From: 2-01-FULL-41-14 sp046317875
GTDB lineage: Bacteria > Pseudomonadota > Alphaproteobacteria > UBA7879 > UBA5542
Direction: 5' to 3'
Length of the DNA stretch: 64,000 nt
NCBI GenBank assembly: GCA_046317875.1
Contig: JBKCVN010000010.1
Location: 10,389-74,388, forward strand
Made by a program: the position numbers and the translations under genes. The notes below the pieces were generated by a model. The model was given only the letters and a program-made list of their open reading frames with translations. It made no database searches and was not told the DNA's origin. Below, piece by piece: positions 17,507 to 25,964 of this stretch. Positions within the stretch are counted from its first letter, which is position 1. Each line of letters starts with the position of its first letter.

Positions 17507-19210
17507 ATGATCTGTTTTCTTGTTTTTCTTTTTTCTGCCACTTCCTTTACCCTATGCGTCGATGCTGGGGGGCTGGAAATGTCTCTTTTAGAAACCGCCA
17601 TCGCTTATAGGGATTCTTTAGAAGATGATCGCACAAGATGCTTGAATACCATATCTCAGCTTCATCAAAAAGACGCGAGGGAGGTAAGCCATGAATCAGG
17701 AAGTAGTATAGGGACTCAGACTAATGTTCAGCTTATAACCGATATGTTTGATGGCCAATGTAGAATGGCAGAAGATGTTGTTTCCAATGCAGCCTCGTTA
17801 GTAAGTAAAAAAATTACCCTTGAAACATTTTTAAAACAACGGCTTCTACAGCGTCTTTTCTTGTTGGGAAAAAGGTCAAAGAAAATTGCAGATAATATGC
17901 AATGGCACATTAAAAATAGAACAGATCATGCTGCGCCTGTATCGAAAGACAGCTTGGGAACTTCCATATGTGCTATTATCCCTACGGATGAAAGCCTCCT
18001 AGAGTTTTTTGAGGGCGCCGAGGAATATGCCCTTGCTGAGAAAGAAAGGCTTCTTAGGTTACATCAAACTTTGGATTGGTTTATTTTGATGGCTTGGAGA
18101 AGTTTGGATCGAGATCAGCTTTCAGATGAGACAATTGGGTATATAAAAATGTCACCCCATTTATGGGCTATTTTGGAGGAGAAAAAGAGCATAGAGAATG
18201 CTAATCCTGATCATGCGGGCGGTTTTGCTTTGTTGAAGTTTATATATAATGCCTTAGGAAGAGAAAAGATTAAAAAATGTGATCCTAGTATTGCCAGAGA
18301 TCGATGGTATTTGGCTTGTTTACGCTTTTCAGACCCAGACCCAGAACAACGAACCCAACTAGAAAGGAATGGTGTTCTGGAAGGTCTAACTGATTTCCAG
18401 CGATCTGTGGATGGAGAGCTTTTTAATCTTTACAGAGAAAATAAAATTATGACCGAAGACCTTCCTTTGCCTTCTTTTTTGGGAGACAGAGACAAGAAAG
18501 CAGAAGCTGACGCTTGGGTTGCACATTTGGTGAAAGCTTCCCCAAAAAAAGAAAAACATGGAAAGAAACTTAAAAATAATAAGACTTCTAAGAACAAGAA
18601 GCGCATTCCTAACGAGGTTTTAAATAAAAATGAAGATAAAGAATATGAATTGGCCGAAACAGAAGAGTCCGAAGTGACTTTAGATACAAAACAGTCTGAG
18701 CTGAAGGTCCTTAGCCTACATGAAACAAAAGATGAAGAAGAAACAACACCTAGGGACGGTGCAGCAGGTGGGGATTTTTTAGAAGAAAAAATAGAATTTG
18801 ATGAAAAAACTTTAGAGTCTATTCTTAAAAATGAGATCTCGTCCTCTGTAGAAAGTGACTTTGTTTACCCTCTCTGCGCCCGTTTGCATCCAGAGATCTT
18901 AGAAAAAGCTCTACAACCCGGAGTTATGAAAATAAAAAGAAAGGACCAGGAGTTTGTAAATAAGCTTTTTGACAAAAGCCGACTTAATAGTGTTTCTTAC
19001 CAAGATTTTTACCAATTTTGGCTCTCTATTGGTGGAGCCATAGCGAGACCGGGTAAGGGGGGGAGCCATTTAAAGTTAATTGCGCCTGACAACACTGGTT
19101 TGTGGGGAACATTTGTGCCCCATGGGGATGGGAAATATGGACCTCGTGTTATACAAGCCTTAAGAGCGGCTGTATGGTGGTTAGGGTTGCGTCCTGAAGA
19201 AGGAGTCTAA
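17507..19210 (+). CDS. Large secreted protein with C-terminal HicA-like domain
   Basis: This 567-residue protein has an N-terminal signal-like segment (ICFLVFLFSATSFTLC), then a long mostly helical region without recognisable family. Residues about 345-370 are very lysine-rich (KKEKHGKKLKNNK, NKKRIP), followed by an acidic stretch (ETEESEVTL, ETKDEEETT). The last about 75 residues read like a HicA mRNA-interferase fold: an N-terminal helix (YQDFYQFWLSIGG), a GSHLKL strand with the family Gly-Ser-His, TFVPHGDGKYGPRVI, and a final helix (ALRAAVWWLGL). No hicB antitoxin gene is adjacent. I start at the ATG at 17507, preceded by GAAGG. Secretion and a toxin-like end suggest an exported effector, which is inference. 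Confidence 0.7.
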   Translation: MICFLVFLFSATSFTLCVDAGGLEMSLLETAIAYRDSLEDDRTRCLNTISQLHQKDAREVSHESGSSIGTQTNVQLITDMFDGQCRMAEDVVSNAASLVSKKITLETFLKQRLLQRLFLLGKRSKKIADNMQWHIKNRTDHAAPVSKDSLGTSICAIIPTDESLLEFFEGAEEYALAEKERLLRLHQTLDWFILMAWRSLDRDQLSDETIGYIKMSPHLWAILEEKKSIENANPDHAGGFALLKFIYNALGREKIKKCDPSIARDRWYLACLRFSDPDPEQRTQLERNGVLEGLTDFQRSVDGELFNLYRENKIMTEDLPLPSFLGDRDKKAEADAWVAHLVKASPKKEKHGKKLKNNKTSKNKKRIPNEVLNKNEDKEYELAETEESEVTLDTKQSELKVLSLHETKDEEETTPRDGAAGGDFLEEKIEFDEKTLESILKNEISSSVESDFVYPLCARLHPEILEKALQPGVMKIKRKDQEFVNKLFDKSRLNSVSYQDFYQFWLSIGGAIARPGKGGSHLKLIAPDNTGLWGTFVPHGDGKYGPRVIQALRAAVWWLGLRPEEGV

Positions 19211-19291
19211 AAACAAAGTAGGAAGAAGCTTCTTTGGGAAGACCTATCTTCGAGAAGTGAAAAATATAAAAAAGAATATGTTCTTTAAAAT

Positions 19292-19320
19292 AAAAAAACC
19301 CACCAAAAATGGTGGGTTTT
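19292..19320 (-). terminator. Bidirectional intrinsic terminator
   Basis: AAAACCCACC (19295-19304) pairs perfectly with GGTGGGTTTT (19311-19320) around a 6-nt loop. On the minus strand it is followed by a seven-T run and closes rpmJ; on the plus strand it follows the HicA-like gene. Confidence 0.85.
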
Positions 19321-19340
19321 CTATTAGGATAAAACTGAAG

Positions 19341-19466
19341 CTAACCTTGGCGTGCCTTAAAGCGAGGGTTGGCTTTGTTGATCACATAAATGCGACCCTT
19401 GCGGCGAACAACGCGGCAATTCTTGTCACGCTTTTTTAAAGTTTTAATGGAACTAACGATTTTCAT
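19341..19466 (-). CDS. rpmJ: Ribosomal protein L36
   Basis: This 41-residue basic protein of the large ribosomal subunit starts at an ATG at 19466. It reads MKIVSSIKTLKKRDKN, then CRVVRRKGRIYVINKANPR and ends KARQG, which is the longer alphaproteobacterial L36 form with a single Cys in place of the zinc-binding set. It stands alone between two secreted-protein genes, and a terminator lies 21 nt downstream. Short length and a perfect family match make the call secure. Confidence 0.95.
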   Translation of the reverse strand: MKIVSSIKTLKKRDKNCRVVRRKGRIYVINKANPRFKARQG

Positions 19467-19528
19467 TTTTAAAAACTCTGTAATTTATTCATAAAGAAAC
19501 CCATTTTTACCAAGACGGATCAGGTTTG

Positions 19529-20761
19529 TCAACTTTCTTGTTGGGGAATAAGATTGTATTCCCTTGCCTTATCGTATCCGAAAACCAATTCCCCCCATAC
19601 ATGATTTGGTTGGGGACGTCCGTCTTGATCAAAAAGGGTTTTCATTTCTCTAAGGGTCCAATCTCTTTCCGCAATGGCGGAGACTTTTTTGCCATACTCC
19701 TCAGCGGAGAGGCCGGGGTATAGTCGCACAGCTAAATCGGCAATCGTTTTATAGGCAAACGTTTTGATAGAGCGTACAGTTTTGATACCTTGTTCATAGG
19801 TTGTTTCTTCCTTACCCTTGACGAAGAAGTGTTTTTGTAATGCAGCGTTTATGTATGAACCTAATTCTTCTATAAAAAAATGCTCAAATTTTTCTTCGTT
19901 AGACCCCAGATCTTTATAAGAAATGCCTGCAAAAGAATCTAAAGTATCGTAAGCAATTTGATCTTTTAGAGAGAGGGGGTCGGAGAGCATTTTTTTAAAA
20001 CGATCTTCCATAGGTGTGTTGAAAAGAGCTTGTTCCTGATTTTGATAAGCAGGGGCCCCAAGACGCAGGAACGACCACCAGCCACTGGATGTTGCCACAT
20101 ACCCTGGTTTTAAGGGTTCCGTTAAGGGTGTTTTAAGAAGGAACAAGTACTGCAGTTCGCTGATGGCTTTTATGGATTTCATTCTTTCTTTTAAGGTAAG
20201 ATCGGATGGCTCTAGGAGTGGTGAGAGATCTTCGGGTGCTTCATTGGCAAAGGAAATAATCTTTATTGACCCTGAACCCGTTAAATGGTCGAAAATACTC
20301 TTTAAGCTTTCATTAAATAAGGGACCTCTGAAATGGGCGTCAGAATCATCCAGGGTAAGACTAGCGGTGGCTAGGCCTAAGGGTGCAAAAGCCCGCTCTT
20401 CATCGGTCAGCTCGCATGTATGCCTTTCACCACACGCCGAAGAAAATAAGGCCTGAACGATTTGTGCCATAGTTGTAAACTTAGCCTGATATTCTGTTTT
20501 CAGCTGGTTAAGAGTGGATTTTGAAGTAAGTGGTGCAAGGGCCCTGATTTGATCCTGGAATCGAGGGTCCATGGCTCCGTGGGTCCACATGTTTTTCAAG
20601 TCTTCAGCATGATCTTTAAAAATCGTTTTCCCCATTTGGGCAAATTGTTTAAGAGAAGACGCTGGGCTTGTGTCAGAAACCTCGGAACTGGCAGCGGCAT
20701 AAACATACGGGATAGAGAAGCTGATGGCCAAAGCCAAAAGAGAAGTTTTTAAAAGTTTCAT
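19529..20761 (-). CDS. Secreted protein of unknown function
   Basis: This 410-residue protein starts at the ATG at 20761, with GGAAGGA 9 nt upstream. An N-terminal signal peptide (LLKTSLLALAISFSIP, then YVYAAASS) predicts export to the periplasm or beyond. The mature part is mixed alpha/beta without transmembrane segments, with one close Cys pair (SACGERHTC) that could form a disulfide. Sub-segments such as DAHFRGPLFNESLKSIF and SSGWWSFLRLGAPAY look structured rather than low-complexity. I recognise no family. It is transcribed alone, downstream of a 250-bp A+T-rich intergenic stretch. Confidence 0.7.
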   Translation of the reverse strand: MKLLKTSLLALAISFSIPYVYAAASSEVSDTSPASSLKQFAQMGKTIFKDHAEDLKNMWTHGAMDPRFQDQIRALAPLTSKSTLNQLKTEYQAKFTTMAQIVQALFSSACGERHTCELTDEERAFAPLGLATASLTLDDSDAHFRGPLFNESLKSIFDHLTGSGSIKIISFANEAPEDLSPLLEPSDLTLKERMKSIKAISELQYLFLLKTPLTEPLKPGYVATSSGWWSFLRLGAPAYQNQEQALFNTPMEDRFKKMLSDPLSLKDQIAYDTLDSFAGISYKDLGSNEEKFEHFFIEELGSYINAALQKHFFVKGKEETTYEQGIKTVRSIKTFAYKTIADLAVRLYPGLSAEEYGKKVSAIAERDWTLREMKTLFDQDGRPQPNHVWGELVFGYDKAREYNLIPQQES

Positions 20762-21014
20762 GGGGTAAAGTCCTTCCAGTTGGAGTATTGGATTAATCAT
20801 AATAGATATAGTTTATTTTTTATATATTTCAAGTATTTGTATGATATTTGGTTTTTTTAGGAGATGTTTCTTGCAACCTGCTTTAGTGGATAGGCTTTGG
20901 GTGGTGCGGGCGTGTATATATAAAAAATTTAAGGTTTGTTTAAAATGTTATTGTTTTTTATGGAACTAAAGCTGATTTTCGAGTAAAATTTTTATAAAAG
21001 ATCATAAAAAACAA

Positions 21015-21302
21015 ATGAAAATATTCAAAATAATTTTACTGGCCTTGGTGGTGATTGGTTTAAATGGATGTGGAGATCCTGAAGAAAGGGTTCCCCGGCA
21101 TAAAGCACATACACCCTGCAGCGAAAACCCTGTTGTTTCCTATTGTGGGGCAGGATGCGAACGATGCCACCAAAGCCCCGAAGAATGCTTAAGATTAGTA
21201 CAAGAAAATTTGTCTAGTTTCTGTGACAATACCAAACAAAATTGCTATGATCTGTGGGTTTTGTATGCCGAGCGGTGTCGGCGTGTTTGTTCAGATCGGT
21301 AG
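21015..21302 (+). CDS. Small cysteine-rich lipoprotein
   Basis: This is a 95-residue protein with a lipoprotein signal peptide: KIFKIILLALVVIGLNGC, where LNGC is the lipobox, so the mature N-terminal Cys should be lipidated. The mature part holds nine further Cys in about 75 residues (for example YCGAGCERC, ECL, FCD, NCY, RCRRVC), spaced as expected for a disulfide-knotted domain. The Asp after the Cys (CGD) is at +3, not +2, so outer-membrane sorting by Lol is allowed. It lies 3 nt before the epimerase gene. Function is unknown. Confidence 0.7.
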   Translation: MKIFKIILLALVVIGLNGCGDPEERVPRHKAHTPCSENPVVSYCGAGCERCHQSPEECLRLVQENLSSFCDNTKQNCYDLWVLYAERCRRVCSDR

Positions 21303-21305
21303 ATA

Positions 21306-22337
21306 ATGATGAATCCACGTATAGAAAAATTTCAACATCAAAAAATGGGCACCATAGTGGTGACGGGGGCCGCTGGCTTTATTGGGTTTCATGTCGCCCA
21401 TCGATTGCTAAGCTTGGGTAAACAAGTGTTGGGGGTGGATTCCCTGTGTGATTATTATGATGTCTCGTTAAAAGAAGCGAGGCTTGCCCAATTAAAAAAG
21501 AAGTTTGGCGATCAATTCCATTTTGTGAAAGCCAATATTCAAGATAAAGAAAAAATGCAGGATGTGTGGCGTCAGGCTCATCCTAAAATTACGCATGTGG
21601 TGCACCTGGCGGCCCAGGCAGGAGTGCGGTATTCATTAATTGATCCCTATAGTTATGTGGAAACCAACGTGATGGGGCATCTGGTATTATTGGAAATGGC
21701 CCGTCATCATGGCCCTGTTGAGAATTTTGTATATGCCAGTACGGCATCGGTTTATGGGTCCAATACTAAGATTCCTTTTTCGGAAGATGATGTGACCGAA
21801 TCCCCCATGGCCGTTTACGCCGCCACCAAAAAATGTGACGAACTGATGAGCCGTGCCTATGCCCATCTGTTTAGAATCCCCCTGACGGGATTACGGTTTT
21901 TTAGTGTTTATGGTCCCTGGGGACGCCCCGATATGGCTTTATTCATTTTTACAAAAAATATTATTGAAGGAAAACCCATTCCTGTGTTTAACCAGGGTCG
22001 TATGAAGCGGGACTTTACCTATGTGGATGATATTGTCGAAGGGGTGTTGGCGGCTCTTGCATCCCCCCAAAAGGATGATGGTACGAATCCACCACACCGG
22101 ATTTATAATCTAGGCAACAGTCATATGGAAAATTTAAGCGATTATATTGCCCTGATTGAACAATATGTGGGTAAAAAAGCCACCATTGACTATAAGGGCA
22201 TGCAAGCGGGCGATATTCCGGCGGCCCTTTCTGATATTTCCCGTGCCCAAGCCGAATTAGGGTTCCAGCCTAAAGTGCGCATTCAAGAAGGCGTTCGTAA
22301 CTTTGTGGAATGGTATAAAGGCTATTACGGGGTTTAG
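21306..22337 (+). CDS. NAD-dependent epimerase, UDP-glucuronate 4-epimerase-like
   Basis: This is an extended short-chain dehydrogenase/epimerase of 343 residues. It has the NAD-binding GAAGFIG near residue 20, the catalytic ASTASVYG and Tyr-x3-Lys in VYAATKK, then RFFSVYGPWGRPDMALF and RDFTYVDDIVEGV, which are typical for UDP-glucuronate 4-epimerases used in surface polysaccharide and LPS synthesis. The VDSLCDYYDVSLK segment also fits that group. A start at the internal ATG (21345) is possible but has no ribosome site. Substrate is inferred from family, not proven. It converges with kdsB, another LPS gene. Confidence 0.85.
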   Translation: MMNPRIEKFQHQKMGTIVVTGAAGFIGFHVAHRLLSLGKQVLGVDSLCDYYDVSLKEARLAQLKKKFGDQFHFVKANIQDKEKMQDVWRQAHPKITHVVHLAAQAGVRYSLIDPYSYVETNVMGHLVLLEMARHHGPVENFVYASTASVYGSNTKIPFSEDDVTESPMAVYAATKKCDELMSRAYAHLFRIPLTGLRFFSVYGPWGRPDMALFIFTKNIIEGKPIPVFNQGRMKRDFTYVDDIVEGVLAALASPQKDDGTNPPHRIYNLGNSHMENLSDYIALIEQYVGKKATIDYKGMQAGDIPAALSDISRAQAELGFQPKVRIQEGVRNFVEWYKGYYGV

Positions 22338-22368
22338 GCGTGGATTAGAGGCCGTTTGACCTGTGCCA

Positions 22369-23115
22369 TTAGGCCCAGTTCAACTTCGTTAATAACTCTT
22401 CTGTTTTTTGAATATCGCTGGGGTGATCCACACCAAACAGAACCGAATCGGTTAAGTGAATGCCAAACTTATACCCGGCTTCCAAGGCGCGCAGTTGTTC
22501 CAGATTTTCTTGTTTTTCTAAAGGCGAAGGGGGGCGATTGACAAAGTCGTCCAGCACTGGGCGACGATAGGCATAAATGCCCGCATGATGGTACATTTTA
22601 TTTTCGCCTGAGGCCACGGATTGACGGGTGAAATAGAAAGCTTGCCCCATATCCCCTTTGAAATTACTGATGATGGCCTTCACCACATTGGGACTGGTGC
22701 GTTCTTCATCCGTATGGACTAGACTGGCCAGGGTTGAAATATCCATATGGGGTTGGTCCTGAAGAGCTTTCAGTGTTTTCTTGATATCTTCGGGGTGAAT
22801 CATGGGAAGGTCCCCTTGAAGATTGATCACCACATTATAGTTGTTGTCGGGATCAAACCGTTGGACGCCTTGGTGGATGCGATCGGTGCCCGAGGGCAAG
22901 TTTACATCCGTCAGGACCGCAATACCGCCAGCATCTTCGATGATTTTTTTAATTTCTTCCGAGCAGCAGGCCACAATCACAGGCCCTATATTCGCCTTTT
23001 GAGCTTGTTCCCAAACGCGGAGAATCATGGGTTTCCCATGAATCAAGGCCAAGGGTTTACGATTAAACCGTTGGGCGGCAAGACGACTGGGGATGGCAAT
23101 AATAGGCTTGATCAT
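22369..23115 (-). CDS. kdsB: 3-deoxy-manno-octulosonate cytidylyltransferase
   Basis: KdsB activates Kdo as CMP-Kdo for addition to lipid A. It is a 248-residue nucleotidyltransferase with PIIAIPSRLAAQR at the start (the Ser-Arg and Gln-Arg CTP loop), NLQGDLPMI around residue 100, and a C-terminal segment EQLRALEAGYKFGIHL typical of the family, followed by GVDHPSDI. The gene is monocistronic on the minus strand. It implies Kdo-containing LPS, consistent with hldE and gmhA at the far end of the window. Confidence 0.96.
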   Translation of the reverse strand: MIKPIIAIPSRLAAQRFNRKPLALIHGKPMILRVWEQAQKANIGPVIVACCSEEIKKIIEDAGGIAVLTDVNLPSGTDRIHQGVQRFDPDNNYNVVINLQGDLPMIHPEDIKKTLKALQDQPHMDISTLASLVHTDEERTSPNVVKAIISNFKGDMGQAFYFTRQSVASGENKMYHHAGIYAYRRPVLDDFVNRPPSPLEKQENLEQLRALEAGYKFGIHLTDSVLFGVDHPSDIQKTEELLTKLNWA

Positions 23116-23154
23116 GATTGTTAACCTTTAAAAAAATATGTATAGCATGGAAAG

Positions 23155-24900
23155 ATGATTTACTTAGCCCATAACCACTTATCAAGAATCCTGCTGCTTG
23201 TAGTCACCTTCCTATGGTGTGCTGCTCAAGCGGATTCTGAATCACACTATGTCGCGTTGCGCGGCATGGGTCAACCCAAGTATAAACAAAATTTTGCTTA
23301 TTTTGATTATGTGAACCCCTGTGCCCCTAAAGGGGGTCATTTAAACTTATATACTTCGTATCGTTTTGATAGCCTAAATCCCTATAAAGATATGGGAACG
23401 CCTGCCCCCCATGCCGATTGGGTGTTTGCGACACTGATGAAGTCTTCCCGTGATAATATGGACGTCTCTTATCCCTTTGTGGCCCAATATGTACAGGTCG
23501 ATCGTGATTATAAATTCGTAACCTTTTCCCTGCGGAAGAAGGCTTTTTTTCATAACGGGGACCCCATTACAGCCCATGATGTGGCGGTTTCTTTTCAGGT
23601 ATTAAAAAGAGGAGGCAAGGTTTCTTGGCGACCATGGTTGGCACAGGTGGATAGGGTGGAGATTTTAGATTCCCATACGATTAAGTTTGTGTTTCAAGGC
23701 AGCAACCGAGATTTGCCTTATTTTTTGGGATCCTTGCCCATTTTTTCTAAGAAAGATCTGCAAAAAAAAGAGTGGGGCAAGCAAGAAGTCATGGTCGGAA
23801 GTGGCCCCTATAAAATTAAATCTTATCATTCAGGAAAATTTATCATTTATGAACGGATTCAGAAATGGTGGGGGGAAAACATTCCCTGCCAAAAAGGATT
23901 CCATAACTTTGATGAGGTGAAAGTAACGTATTATGCCGATAGCCGGGTGGGGTTTGAAGCTTTTAAAAAGGGATTGGTGGATTGGTGGAAAGAAGAGCGT
24001 ATCAGTAATTGGCACAAGGGATACGACTTTAAAGCAGCCCAGAAGGGCCAAATTGTGAAGGCTATTTTTGAAAAACCTTTCTATCATGGGTTGACGGGTG
24101 TTTTTATAAACACGCGACAGCCCCATTTAAAGGATATCAGGGTTCGGCAGGCCTTAAATCTTTTATTTGATTTTGAATGGCTGAACAAAACGCGCTTTTT
24201 TAATTCCTATCAACGCAATAAAAGCATTTTTATGAACACGGGGTATGGGGCAGGGACTTTCCTGAATGGAGATAAAAAAGGCCTAAAAGAGCCACCTTGT
24301 TTAAAACCCAGAGACCGTATTCAAAAGGCCCTAGGCTTATTGAAAGAAGCTGGATGGCATCTAAAAAACGGTATATTAATTTCGAAAAGAACAAAGAAAA
24401 GATTCTCTGTTGACCTTCTGGTTTATGCCCCAGGTCACCGGACTTTGTTTGAAAATTTTGTACAAAATTTAAAGCAGGTGGGGATTGAAGCCCATTTTAA
24501 AGGCGGAGATATGGCGTCCTATCGTCAACGGGTGCGGGACTTGGACTTTGACTTGGTTCTGCATTTTCACCCCCATGTGGTTATTCCGGGACCCGAGCAA
24601 GAATTGTTTTGGAAAAGCACGGAAGCCAACAAGCCAGGCACCCTAAATTTATCAGGTGTCCAGGACCGAAAGGTGGATGATTTGGTTCAAAAGATCAAAA
24701 TAAGCCATAATCTCCAGGATCTTAAAACTTATACCTCTTTACTAGATCGTCTGATCACTTTAGGATATTACTTAATTCCAGGGTGGATCCCTGAAAAAAG
24801 TTACGTGGCCTATTGGAAAAAAATAAACGTAAAACAGGCAAACGCCAGTTTGTATGATATAGATACCTTCTGGCTAACTGAACAAGAAAAGAGAGTTTAG
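23155..24900 (+). CDS. yejA: ABC transporter substrate-binding protein, YejA-like
   Basis: This is a periplasmic peptide-binding protein (SBP family 5), 581 residues with a signal peptide ending near CAAQADSESHY. Family landmarks are the opening on GMGQPKY and FDYVNPCAPKGGHLNLY, the FDSLNPY loop, and later GSGPYKIKSY and VRQALNLLFDFEWLNK, which are typical of YejA. The Yej system takes up oligopeptides and microcin-C-like compounds. The stop overlaps the GTG start of yejB by 1 nt, and yejB, yejE and yejF follow as one operon. Confidence 0.9.
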   Translation: MIYLAHNHLSRILLLVVTFLWCAAQADSESHYVALRGMGQPKYKQNFAYFDYVNPCAPKGGHLNLYTSYRFDSLNPYKDMGTPAPHADWVFATLMKSSRDNMDVSYPFVAQYVQVDRDYKFVTFSLRKKAFFHNGDPITAHDVAVSFQVLKRGGKVSWRPWLAQVDRVEILDSHTIKFVFQGSNRDLPYFLGSLPIFSKKDLQKKEWGKQEVMVGSGPYKIKSYHSGKFIIYERIQKWWGENIPCQKGFHNFDEVKVTYYADSRVGFEAFKKGLVDWWKEERISNWHKGYDFKAAQKGQIVKAIFEKPFYHGLTGVFINTRQPHLKDIRVRQALNLLFDFEWLNKTRFFNSYQRNKSIFMNTGYGAGTFLNGDKKGLKEPPCLKPRDRIQKALGLLKEAGWHLKNGILISKRTKKRFSVDLLVYAPGHRTLFENFVQNLKQVGIEAHFKGGDMASYRQRVRDLDFDLVLHFHPHVVIPGPEQELFWKSTEANKPGTLNLSGVQDRKVDDLVQKIKISHNLQDLKTYTSLLDRLITLGYYLIPGWIPEKSYVAYWKKINVKQANASLYDIDTFWLTEQEKRV

Positions 24901-25964
24901 TGCTTCCTTATATTTTAAAGCGTTTGGCTTTGTTATTTCCCACATTGTTTTTCATCTTGTTGGTGAACTTCTTGATTGTACAAATCACCCCAGGCGGGCC
25001 CATTGACCAGATGTTGGCCAAAATTAGTGGTATGGTCGAAGGGGCCGGTTCGGGTGAGTTGACAGAATCTGGTGAGGAATCAGACACCTATCGAGGGGCA
25101 CGGGGACTGCCGCAAGATTTTATCGTAGAATTGGAAAAGCAGTATGGTTTTGATAAACCGCCTGTGGAACGATTCTTTTTGATTGTTAAAAACTATTTGA
25201 AGTTTGATTTTGGCCACAGCTATTTTCGTCAGATATCGGTGGGGGATCTGATCAAAGAAAAATTGCCCGTTTCTCTTTCCTTAGGACTTTGGTCCACCCT
25301 TTTAATTTATCTTATTTCCATTCCTTTGGGGATCTTTAAGGCCGTGCGGGATGGTAGCCGATTTGATACGGCGTCTAGTATTGTGATGGTTTTTTTATAT
25401 GCTATCCCCAGTTTTCTATTTGCCCTTTTGTTGATCATTCTTTTTGCCGGCGGATCATATTGGGATTGGTTTCCCTTACGAGGCTTGTCTTCCGATAATT
25501 GGGAGACCTTAAGCTGGTTTGAAAAAATAAAAGACTATTTTTGGCATATTTGTTTACCCATTGCTTCGATTGTGATTTGTGGGCTGGCTAACCTGACCCT
25601 ATTGACCAAAAATGCGTTTATCGAGGAAATTCAAAAGCAGTATGTGATTACGGCACGATCCAAAGGGTTGGATAAACAAGCCATATTATATAAACATGTT
25701 TTTAGGAACGCTGTGCTGCCGCTGGTGGCCAGATTTCCTGGTGCTTTTATTACCATATTCTTTAGCAGCAATCTATTGATAGAAATTTTGTTCTCTTTGG
25801 ATGGATTAGGATTGTTGGGGTTCGAGGCAGCCGTGAATCGGGATTATCCTGTTATGTTCGGAACCCTTTATATCTTTACCTTATTAAGTCTATTTTTACA
25901 TATTGTGGGGGATATTTTATACAGCCTGATCGATCCCCGTATTAATTTCGAGAAAGCCTCCTAA
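24900..25964 (+). CDS. yejB: Peptide ABC transporter permease, YejB-like
   Basis: This inner-membrane permease has 354 residues and six predicted helices. The N-terminal Lys-Arg-Leu and VNFLIVQITPGGPIDQM are the DppB/YejB pattern; the long insertion before GLPQDFIVELEKQYGFDKP is characteristic of YejB. The cytoplasmic EAA loop (ITARSKGLDKQAILYKHVFRNA) contacts the ATPase. It starts with GTG, whose G is the last base of the yejA stop. Confidence 0.92.
   Translation: MLPYILKRLALLFPTLFFILLVNFLIVQITPGGPIDQMLAKISGMVEGAGSGELTESGEESDTYRGARGLPQDFIVELEKQYGFDKPPVERFFLIVKNYLKFDFGHSYFRQISVGDLIKEKLPVSLSLGLWSTLLIYLISIPLGIFKAVRDGSRFDTASSIVMVFLYAIPSFLFALLLIILFAGGSYWDWFPLRGLSSDNWETLSWFEKIKDYFWHICLPIASIVICGLANLTLLTKNAFIEEIQKQYVITARSKGLDKQAILYKHVFRNAVLPLVARFPGAFITIFFSSNLLIEILFSLDGLGLLGFEAAVNRDYPVMFGTLYIFTLLSLFLHIVGDILYSLIDPRINFEKAS

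Noticed and set aside
17507..19210. A complete HicAB toxin-antitoxin system.
   Set aside because: No HicB-like ORF is adjacent, and the HicA-like part is fused to an exported protein, so a conventional system is not supported.
19257..19439. Plus-strand ORF of 60 codons through the terminator.
   Set aside because: It reads through the terminator hairpin and antisense to rpmJ, so it is a shadow of rpmJ.
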